Shown piece by piece: positions 1 through 5,277 of a stretch of 5,277 bases of DNA. The stretch's first letter is position 1. Each line of letters begins with the position of its first letter. The DNA is from SXXH01 sp041165735 (lineage in GTDB: Bacteria > Planctomycetota > UBA1135 > GCA-002686595), in the NCBI GenBank assembly GCA_046341775.1, contig JBKDQQ010000139.1:1-5277 (forward strand), given 5' to 3'. Below the pieces are notes generated by a model. The model had not been told where the DNA came from and ran no database searches. It saw nothing but the letters and a program-made list of their open reading frames with translations. A program made the position numbers and the translations under genes.

Positions 1-108
1 CGGCCTTGTTTCAAGCGCACCTGCAAATACGGCCACTACAAGTGCCTTGTCGATTTGGATCCCGGATTGGTGGCCGACGCATGCAGCCGTCTGGAGCGGG
101 AGCGATAG
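1..108 (+). CDS. Glycosyltransferase family 9 (heptosyltransferase-like), C-terminal fragment
   Basis: The frame from base 1 is open for 35 codons and stops at TAG (106-108); the gene starts to the left of the window. The visible tail has three cysteines spaced C-x4-C-x6-C around a Tyr-Gly-His, then a short Cys-Leu-x-x-Leu-x-Pro-x-x-Val segment. Known: many GT9 ADP-heptose:LPS heptosyltransferase-like proteins end in such a Cys/Gly-His cluster followed by a 'CL..I.P..V..A' helix. These enzymes add sugars to lipopolysaccharide core or related glycans at the cytoplasmic face of the inner membrane. The catalytic domains are not in view, so the sugar donor and acceptor cannot be judged. The assignment rests on the tail motif alone; another protein with a C-terminal zinc-like Cys cluster is possible but less likely. 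Confidence 0.7.
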   Translation, partial: RPCFKRTCKYGHYKCLVDLDPGLVADACSRLERER

Positions 109-151
109 GGGGCTCTGCCAAGTCCGTCTTCACCCGTTCCCATCCTTGCAT

Positions 152-171
152 TGCCTGACGAGCGTCAGGCA
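152..171 (+). other. Perfect 8-bp hairpin next to a Shine-Dalgarno
   Basis: TGCCTGAC (152-159) pairs perfectly with GTCAGGCA (164-171) around a GAGC tetraloop. The hairpin lies 43 bases after the glycosyltransferase stop. No run of T follows on either strand, so it is not a standard intrinsic terminator. Its last base is the first A of an AGGAGG sequence, so folding in RNA could partly mask that site. It may be a 3' end stabiliser for the upstream mRNA or a translation-modulating structure; both are inferences. Confidence 0.4.
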
Positions 172-176
172 GGAGG
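171..176 (+). promoter_or_regulatory. Consensus ribosome binding site AGGAGG before ATG 183
   Basis: A full AGGAGG is followed after six bases by ATG at 183, textbook spacing for initiation. The frame it opens runs without a stop for 284 codons into the DUF2200 gene, but its first 166 codons read as Arg/Ala-rich sequence with mixed third positions and do not look like a protein. The frame that does look coding downstream (214-516) is a different one. The site is therefore either fortuitous, serves a short leader peptide, or belonged to a gene now frameshifted. Confidence 0.35.
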
Positions 177-213
177 CACTGAATGAGAGCGTGCGCGGGC
201 TCAGTCCGTTGCA

Positions 214-516
214 GTGCGCTTATGTCTGCGCCAATCCCACAGTGCAACCAGCACACTTGTCGGCGTTGCGCTCGACTTCGGCCCGCACCTCTGCGATCAA
301 CCCGCGTTGCAGCACGCCGACCTTTCGAGCGAGGAGCGCGAACGCATGCAGAAGCGCGTCGAGCTGCTGCACAAGCACTGGACCAAGGACCGCGCGTACC
401 TCCCGACCGCGACGACCGGCCAGCTCGCCGCGCTCGACCCCGCGGTGCTCGTGACGCCGCCGAAGGGCCTCGAGATCGGCTATGTGCCGATCGTCACGCG
501 CCAAGAGGCGCAGTAG
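214..516 (+). CDS. Small hypothetical protein, start uncertain
   Basis: I do not recognise the family. From about base 265 to the TAG at 514-516 this frame has strong G/C third positions and a sensible protein composition. An acidic/basic amphipathic helix (ERERMQKRVELLHKHW) is followed by a short segment with Tyr-Leu-Pro, a Leu-Asp-Pro and a Pro-Pro-Lys-Gly-Leu-Glu-Ile-Gly-Tyr stretch. No signal peptide or membrane segment is visible, so it is probably cytoplasmic. GTG 214 is the furthest usable start after the in-frame TGA at 184-186. ATG 346 is the alternative: it has GAGGAG at 331-336, nine bases upstream, and would give 56 residues. Biased codon use upstream of 346 argues for a start further left, but nothing resembling a ribosome binding site precedes 214. 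A frameshifted or 5'-damaged gene is a real possibility. Confidence 0.5.
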   Translation: MRLCLRQSHSATSTLVGVALDFGPHLCDQPALQHADLSSEERERMQKRVELLHKHWTKDRAYLPTATTGQLAALDPAVLVTPPKGLEIGYVPIVTRQEAQ

Positions 517-680
517 GCGCACCAGCGGAACTTCCGACTGCGTATCGCTCGGCAAGGGCGGATCGGAGGATGGCTTGCGCGTTGCCACGAAGTGGCGGCA
601 GCGGCCATTCGACGGTGCGCTTGGCGCGCGCAACATCGCCGCCGTACGCACGCCTCGCATGCCGACGGCACAATGGACGC

Positions 681-1037
681 ATGCCCCAGCACCGCATCTA
701 CACGATGTCCGTCGCGTCCGTGTATCCGCACTACCTGACGAAGGCGGAGAAGAAGGGGCGCACCAAGTCCGAGGTCGACGAGATCTTCCGTTGGCTGACG
801 GGCTACACGCAGGCGGCGTTCGAGGCGCACTTGGCGGCCAAGACGGACTTCCAGAGCTTCTTCGCGGGTGCGCCGCGGTTGCATCCGGACCGCGTGCTGG
901 TGAAGGGCGTGATCTGCGGCGTGCGCATCGAGGAGATCGAAGACCCGCTGATGCTGGAAGTGCGGCGCCTCGACAAGCTCATCGACGAACTAGCCAAGGG
1001 CAAGTCGATGGACAAGATCCTGCGCAAGCCGGCGTAG
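681..1037 (+). CDS. DUF2200 domain-containing protein
   Basis: A complete 118-residue protein that I recognise as DUF2200. It opens with the family's characteristic HRIYTMSVASVYPHY segment (residues 4-18), then a Lys-rich stretch, an ‘EVDEIFRWLTGY’ helix (about 32-43), a TDFQSFF motif, the ‘GVICGVRIEEIEDPLM’ core (about 75-90), and a C-terminal helix ending in LAKGKSMDKILRK. Length and termini agree with the family, so the gene looks intact. ATG 681 is chosen because the family pattern begins three residues later and no nearer in-frame start exists. No convincing Shine-Dalgarno precedes it, so initiation may be weak or leaderless. The family is widespread in bacteria and small and soluble; its biochemical role is not established. 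It probably has its own transcript, since about 165 bases separate it from the previous ORF. Confidence 0.92.
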   Translation: MPQHRIYTMSVASVYPHYLTKAEKKGRTKSEVDEIFRWLTGYTQAAFEAHLAAKTDFQSFFAGAPRLHPDRVLVKGVICGVRIEEIEDPLMLEVRRLDKLIDELAKGKSMDKILRKPA

Positions 1038-1205
1038 CTTTCGCGTCGGCGCGTCCACCTGTCACGACGACATCGTGGAGCGCGAACCCGCGCGGCGCTT
1101 GGCGGCATGAGCTTGGCGGGATCCGCAGCGCCGCGCGATGGATGCAGGCGACGACCGCTGCGGCACACGCGACAGCACTACGCGAAGAGGCGCGGCTCCG
1201 CCCAA

Positions 1206-1224
1206 GCTGCGTGCGTCATGCAGC
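1206..1224. terminator. Possible hairpin between convergent genes
   Basis: GCTGCGTG (1206-1213) can pair with CATGCAGC (1217-1224) around CGT, with one G-U pair in plus-strand RNA. It lies in the 214-base gap between the DUF2200 stop (1037) and the stop of the leftward lipoprotein gene (1252), where termination from both sides is expected. No T-run follows on either strand, so it is at best a non-canonical terminator. A second small GC hairpin lies at 1080-1093 (GCGCG/CGCGC around AACC). Nothing else is recognisable in this gap. Confidence 0.22.
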
Positions 1225-1251
1225 CGCAAGGCGAAGCGCGCAGCCGCCGTC

Positions 1252-4086
1252 CTAGTCGAACTGCACTTGGATGGTGCCCGTCGCCTGCATCGGCGCGCCG
1301 GCGGGAGGCGTGATCGTCACGGTGATGGTGACCGTCTCCACGCCTTGCGCCGCGTCGAGGTGCAGCACATTGCTGCCGGGATTGAAGTAGGCGAGTCCGC
1401 TTGGCGACGAGGCGTTCCATTGCACCGTGCCGACGGTGGCGGAGCTGTACGTCATGTCGATCATCGAACTCGGCACAGGATCGGCGGACGCCTGCGTCGA
1501 TTGGCTGACGAAGTAGCCGGTCGCGTAGCAGTACACGAGCGCGGACTGTGCGAGATCGACGCTGTCGTAGCTCGCACCATCGGGGACGACCGCGATGGTG
1601 TTGAGGATGGCGGGATCGAAGGTCGCGTCCACGGAGATCGGGTCCGTCACGCCTCCGGTCCCACCAGGCATGCAGCCGAGCTTGCCGGCGGAGCTCGTGA
1701 GGCCCTGGATGCGCGTGCCCGTGAGCGTGTACCCGCCAGCCCCGAGCGTCGACTTGCGCCAGACGACGCGCGAGCCGATGTCGTCCGTGGTTCCGGGCAG
1801 ATTGGTCGCGAGCACGGTCGTGGTGTCCGAAGACCGCCAAGACAGCAGTTCCTGCGTGTGGAAGGCCGGCTCGGCGGGGTTGAAGGGCGTGACGAGCCCG
1901 AGATCCTGCACGAAGCCGGCAGCGGACGCCGGGTACAGGGCGCCGTTCTGGAAGTTTGCCGACCGCGCCTGCTTGGTCCGGTTCGATCGCGCGATGCGTG
2001 TCTCTGCGTTGCCCTGGGCGTCCAACGGCATGCCGTAGACGCGGCCGACGGCGAGCGCGGTGCCGGCGTCCTCGTCGGCGATGTGGTTCGGACTGCTGCT
2101 GCTGGGATACCCTCGGTCGCCTGGAGTGTTGCGGACCAGGATGACATTGACAGAGCTCGTCGTGACCTGGGTGGGCACGCCGCCGTCGTCCTTGTCCTGG
2201 TCGAAGTTGTAGTAGTGCCAGCCGTCGCCGCCGAGTGAATAGTTGAGGCTGATGTCGTGCAGGAAGCCGAACTGCAGATCGCCGCTCCCCAGCGTGACGT
2301 CGAACCCCATCGCCCGCAGGCCCTCCTTGGGACTGTCGGGCCGAATCGCACGGGCACGCGCCCGCAAGCGTTGGTACTCAACTTTGGTGGCTGCACGCCA
2401 TGAATACTGCGGGAACGCGCCATCGGCCAAGGATGTGGAGACGCCGTACTGGCCCACCTGCCGGTATTGGACGCGCTTGTAGTACATCGTGCCGATGTCG
2501 CCGAGCTGGTAGCGGTTGTCTCCGCCGCCGTCGCCGACATGGTTCCAGCCGCAGTCGACGATCACGTTCTCCGAGCCGATGGTTGCCGGCGGAATCATCT
2601 GTTTCGCCTGTTGCAGCGTGGCGTTGATTCCCGGTTGCGTCGAGTCCCCGAAGACGATCCCGCGGACGAGCGCGACCTTGGCGGGCAGGGTGTTTTCATT
2701 GCCCGCCAGCTGCAACGGGAACGTCGACGGATTGAGGTGCGACCATTCGACGAGCAAGTTGGCCCCGAGGACCATCCACCCGCAGTAGTAGTCGGTCGCC
2801 ACGCGCGCCTCGTCGAGGAACTGGTTGTCGCGGAACTGCATCGAGAGCCAGTAGGCGTCTTCTTCCTGGCTCGTTTCGGTGCCGAAGCGTTCGAGCGACT
2901 TGCTGCGCGCATAGATCAGGCCGATGGGGCCGAAGGGCGCGTTGGGGCCGCCGGCCAGCATCTCGCGCAGGGATTGGACCGCGTAGACGAGGTCCTGGTG
3001 GTTGGACTGCAGCAGCAGCGCGGCGGCAGCCGGGTTCTGCGGGACCGCCGCCATGTACTGCAGATACAAGTTGTTGAGGTTGCGGATGGTCTCGACCGCC
3101 GGATTCGCGATCAATCCAGCCGTGTAGCCCCACGCCTGGCTGACCGTGTTCTGCTCCAGCGTCAGGTCGAGCGTTTGCAGTTCGCTCTGGATCGCGCCGA
3201 TCGCTTCGGCCAGCTCGACCGTGCTCGTTCCACCTAGACCGGCCTTCTCGACGGCGAAGCCGAAGACTTGGTCGGCCGCCATGATGCGATAGTCGCCGAC
3301 GAGCCGCGTCGCCTCCGACTCCCACGAGAAGAAGGGCGCCTTCGCGACGAGCTGTCCGGCGCCAGTGTTCGTCGCGAACGCACCGGCGTCTTCGTACAGC
3401 AAGCGACGCAGGTTCGGGTAGGGATGCGGCAGCCGGAAGGAACGCGGAGTGCCCCCTTGGTCCATCTCGACGGCCAGCTCGTCGAAGAACTGGTCCAGCG
3501 TCATGGATCCGGCGGCGGCGATCACGCTCGACCAGGCTGCGGGTGCGCGGTGCGTCTCCGCGAATGCGGTGTGCGTTTCGAAGCCGGCTTCGCGCGCCTC
3601 GGGAATGCCGAGGTGCGCGCGAGCCGCGGCATGGGCCGCGTCGATGCCCAGTTCGGGATGCAGTTCGCGATGCCGGCTCGCGAGAGTCGAGATCGGACCC
3701 ACCCAATGATGGATCGGCTCGCCGACGGCCATGTCGATGTCGCGAGCTGCGTGCAACTGCAGCGACGCTGCGCCGCCTGCGGGCCAGGCGAGATCCGCTT
3801 CGATACGACCGACGAAGCCGTCCCAAGTCGTAGCGCCGAGGGCGAAGTCGCCGGAGCCGCCGGCGATGGCGGTGGCGACCACGGTGCCGCGACTGTCGAC
3901 GGCACGCACCTGCACGCCGGCCAACTGCGCGTTGTGCTCCGGGCCGAACCCGAAAGCCCCGTGCAGGTACTGCTGCTCCGAAGGCGACTCGGTGTCGCCG
4001 CCGCCGCTGCAGGAAGGCGCGATGATGCTGGTGCAGGCGACGAGGGCGAGCAGGAGCGCGCGCTTGGATCGAGCAAGTGTGTGCAT
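1252..4086 (-). CDS. Large predicted lipoprotein with C-terminal Ig-like (Big_2-type) domain, function unknown
   Basis: A complete 944-residue protein that I cannot assign to a named family. Residues 1-17 form a short lipoprotein-type signal (MHTLARSKR, then ALLLALVA) with a lipobox LVAC at 15-18; a second Cys at 26 (APSC) starts a Ser/Gly/Glu linker typical of mature lipoproteins, so the lipidated Cys is ambiguous. Residues about 40-130 are beta-rich and resemble small carboxypeptidase-regulatory or Ig-like modules, ending in ‘VGPISTLAS’ and an Ala-rich helix. Residues about 285-450 are mainly helical, with heptad-like spacing at 290-312. Residues about 545-944 are homologous to the neighbouring gene's product. 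Within them, 829-944 look like a Big_2 Ig fold, with CYATG at 853-857, Trp890, SPSGLA at 894-899 and an alternating beta strand at 916-926. ATG 4086 is chosen because the signal peptide starts there; the 57-codon upstream extension overlaps the neighbour and reads as Arg/Asp-rich noise. No catalytic motif is visible. Probably anchored in the envelope and co-translated with the gene five bases upstream. Confidence 0.85.
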   Translation of the reverse strand: MHTLARSKRALLLALVACTSIIAPSCSGGGDTESPSEQQYLHGAFGFGPEHNAQLAGVQVRAVDSRGTVVATAIAGGSGDFALGATTWDGFVGRIEADLAWPAGGAASLQLHAARDIDMAVGEPIHHWVGPISTLASRHRELHPELGIDAAHAAARAHLGIPEAREAGFETHTAFAETHRAPAAWSSVIAAAGSMTLDQFFDELAVEMDQGGTPRSFRLPHPYPNLRRLLYEDAGAFATNTGAGQLVAKAPFFSWESEATRLVGDYRIMAADQVFGFAVEKAGLGGTSTVELAEAIGAIQSELQTLDLTLEQNTVSQAWGYTAGLIANPAVETIRNLNNLYLQYMAAVPQNPAAAALLLQSNHQDLVYAVQSLREMLAGGPNAPFGPIGLIYARSKSLERFGTETSQEEDAYWLSMQFRDNQFLDEARVATDYYCGWMVLGANLLVEWSHLNPSTFPLQLAGNENTLPAKVALVRGIVFGDSTQPGINATLQQAKQMIPPATIGSENVIVDCGWNHVGDGGGDNRYQLGDIGTMYYKRVQYRQVGQYGVSTSLADGAFPQYSWRAATKVEYQRLRARARAIRPDSPKEGLRAMGFDVTLGSGDLQFGFLHDISLNYSLGGDGWHYYNFDQDKDDGGVPTQVTTSSVNVILVRNTPGDRGYPSSSSPNHIADEDAGTALAVGRVYGMPLDAQGNAETRIARSNRTKQARSANFQNGALYPASAAGFVQDLGLVTPFNPAEPAFHTQELLSWRSSDTTTVLATNLPGTTDDIGSRVVWRKSTLGAGGYTLTGTRIQGLTSSAGKLGCMPGGTGGVTDPISVDATFDPAILNTIAVVPDGASYDSVDLAQSALVYCYATGYFVSQSTQASADPVPSSMIDMTYSSATVGTVQWNASSPSGLAYFNPGSNVLHLDAAQGVETVTITVTITPPAGAPMQATGTIQVQFD

Positions 4087-4091
4087 GGCGA

Positions 4092-5277
4092 TCAGAACTT
4101 TGTCCAGCAGGCTTGACGGTCGGTCTTGGTGGCGCCGTTCACGGTCACGGTGACGACGATCGTCATCTGCTCGGATCCTTGCGCAGGGTCGAGCAGCAGG
4201 AGGTTCGGGATGAGCGTCGAGAAGCGCGCCAAGCCGCTCGGGGAAGTCACCGACCACGCGACCGCGGCGCCGCCTCCGGAGACCGAGTGGTCCTTCACGA
4301 GCAGAGGTTGTCCGAGCGAGTCGGCGTAGAAGCCCGTTGCGTAGCAGCGCACCGCCATTTGCGCCGGATCGGTGAACACATGGTTCGACGGCACGGCCAT
4401 GACGCTCGTCAGCGCAGGCGTGGCCACGGGCGGCGCGCCCGGAGCGGCTGTCAGCGCGGCGACTGGGATGGTGATCGACACCGGGCTCGCGCGGCGGTTG
4501 CCGAACGAAGCGGCAGCACCCTGGTAGCCGGTGTAGAGCTCGCCGACCAGGTTGCCGATCGGGTTGGCGTTCGTCAGTTGCAGGAAGGGGATCGTGCTGG
4601 CGTCGCCGGCGTTCGACACCACGAAGCCTTGCGCGCCGTTCGCGTAGTCAGGCCGCCAGACGAGGCGCGAGCGCATCGTGTAGGCGTCCTCGGCCGCGGC
4701 GCCGAAGCGCTGGATCTCGCGGATCGTCTGCGTGCCAGGGCTCACGCGCAGGTTGTCCGAGGTCGGATAGGTCGCCTCCACGTCCGGCGGGAACGCGAGC
4801 GGTCCTGCCGCGAGGCCGAGCGATTGCGGATCGCGACATACGACCGCCGTGCCGATGTCATCGCTGTACGAGTAGGTCGGCGGGAACTGATTGGTGGTGC
4901 TGGTATTGAGTTGAGAGGTGCCACTCGGTGCGTAGCGAACGAACAATGCCCAAGCATCGTCCTTGTAGGAATCAGCGCCGTTGTTCTGGCGCTTGGTGCT
5001 CCCATCGTCCATGTTGACCAGCCATGCGTCATAGTGTTCCCCGCTTCCATCCACGTATGTGCCATCGCTGAGGGGAGACCAGACGTAGAAGTCCGAGGGC
5101 GTATTGGGAACGCCCGCCCAACCCAACTTGCGCAGACCTGCGCGTACATCGCCCGGCACGGCGGTCAGGGCCTTCTGTCGCAGTTGCAGCACCTCGTCGA
5201 CCCATGCGCAGCGGAAGGAACCGCGTGGCCACGGACCGAGCTGGAACGAGGCTTGGGCTGCGCTGGCGTACGACCAG
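4092..5277 (-). CDS. Paralogue of the downstream lipoprotein, 5' end outside the window
   Basis: The frame is open from the right edge to TGA (4094-4092), giving 394 visible residues. It is the C-terminal part of a protein built like its neighbour. The GTG at 5192 is not a credible start, because the 28 codons before it also align with the neighbour (a Trp, then a ‘V(D/E)..LR..A’ helix and ‘GLR.(M/L)G(F/W)’). Shared landmarks, numbered from the first complete codon, are a DDIGTAV segment (139-145), SRLVWR (203-208), CYATG (311-315), SPSGLA (345-350) and DPAQG (363-367). Residues about 288-390 form a Big_2-type Ig-like module. The visible length matches the last 400 residues of the 944-residue neighbour, so a similar full size is expected, with a signal peptide beyond the window. 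No enzymatic motif is seen. It is the upstream member of a two-gene unit, and its stop lies five bases before the neighbour's ATG. Confidence 0.85.
   Translation of the reverse strand, partial: WSYASAAQASFQLGPWPRGSFRCAWVDEVLQLRQKALTAVPGDVRAGLRKLGWAGVPNTPSDFYVWSPLSDGTYVDGSGEHYDAWLVNMDDGSTKRQNNGADSYKDDAWALFVRYAPSGTSQLNTSTTNQFPPTYSYSDDIGTAVVCRDPQSLGLAAGPLAFPPDVEATYPTSDNLRVSPGTQTIREIQRFGAAAEDAYTMRSRLVWRPDYANGAQGFVVSNAGDASTIPFLQLTNANPIGNLVGELYTGYQGAAASFGNRRASPVSITIPVAALTAAPGAPPVATPALTSVMAVPSNHVFTDPAQMAVRCYATGFYADSLGQPLLVKDHSVSGGGAAVAWSVTSPSGLARFSTLIPNLLLLDPAQGSEQMTIVVTVTVNGATKTDRQACWTKF

Noticed and set aside
581..599. Stem GTTGCCAC / GTGGCGGC with a GAA loop between the small ORF and DUF2200
   Set aside because: It includes two adjacent G-U pairs and has no T-run. 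At this GC content such stems are common by chance.
220..660. Minus-strand open frame of 146 codons opposite the small hypothetical ORF
   Set aside because: It is Leu/Arg-rich antisense of the codon-biased plus-strand frame, with no recognisable motif or ribosome site.
669..674. CACAAT as a possible -10 box for a leaderless DUF2200 transcript
   Set aside because: It has only four of six consensus matches, and no -35-like sequence lies at the right distance.
183..680. In-frame upstream extension of the DUF2200 gene back to ATG 183, giving a 284-residue protein
   Set aside because: The added 166 residues are Arg/Ala-rich shadow sequence overlapping a better coding frame. The DUF2200 pattern begins right after ATG 681.
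2092..2104. CTG triplet run as a possible microsatellite
   Set aside because: It encodes a short serine run in the lipoprotein, in frame and well explained by coding sequence; it is too short to be a phase-variable repeat.
1138..2238. Long plus-strand open frame of 366 codons opposite the lipoprotein gene
   Set aside because: Its Arg/Gly/Val-rich translation is typical of the antisense of a GC-rich gene. The minus-strand frame has the signal peptide and the homology to the neighbour.
2696..3826. Minus-strand open frame of 376 codons inside the lipoprotein gene
   Set aside because: It is an Arg-rich out-of-frame shadow with no protein-like pattern.
4087..4257. In-frame upstream extension of the lipoprotein gene by 57 codons
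   Set aside because: It overlaps the conserved C-terminus of the neighbouring gene, reads as Arg/Asp-rich noise, and would bury the signal peptide that starts at ATG 4086.

Overview
The window is high-GC bacterial DNA, well above 60% G+C by eye, with strong G/C preference at third codon positions in the real genes. It carries the tail of an LPS-type (GT9) glycosyltransferase and a secreted lipoprotein, which together suggest a diderm (Gram-negative) organism. The phylum cannot be fixed from the sequence. Pseudomonadota and Planctomycetota are both plausible, and I would not choose between them.

Left part, plus strand (1 to about 1040). Bases 1-108 are the last 35 codons of a glycosyltransferase family 9 (heptosyltransferase-like) gene whose body lies outside the window. 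A short stretch with a clean hairpin (152-171) and a perfect AGGAGG (171-176) follows. Next is a small hypothetical ORF with good codon bias (214-516), whose start is unclear because the best ribosome binding site points into a different frame. After about 165 bases without a recognisable gene comes a complete DUF2200 protein (681-1037).

Middle (1038-1251). This is a gene-free gap between convergent transcription units. It holds short GC hairpins but no U-tract terminator.

Right part, minus strand (1252 to the right edge). Two large genes lie head to tail and are read right to left: an upstream gene whose 5' end is beyond the window (4092-5277), and a complete 944-residue predicted lipoprotein (1252-4086). 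Only five bases separate them, so they are almost certainly one operon. Their C-terminal halves are clearly homologous: the shared pattern runs from the window edge to both C-termini and ends in a bacterial Ig-like (Big_2-type) module. The lipoprotein also has an N-terminal beta-rich domain and a long helical middle of a kind I cannot assign.

This tandem pair of paralogous exported proteins is the most interesting content. The sequence does not establish its function; a surface or envelope-associated role is an inference from the lipoprotein signal and the Ig-like domains. I see no tRNA, rRNA, CRISPR array, insertion sequence or phage gene.
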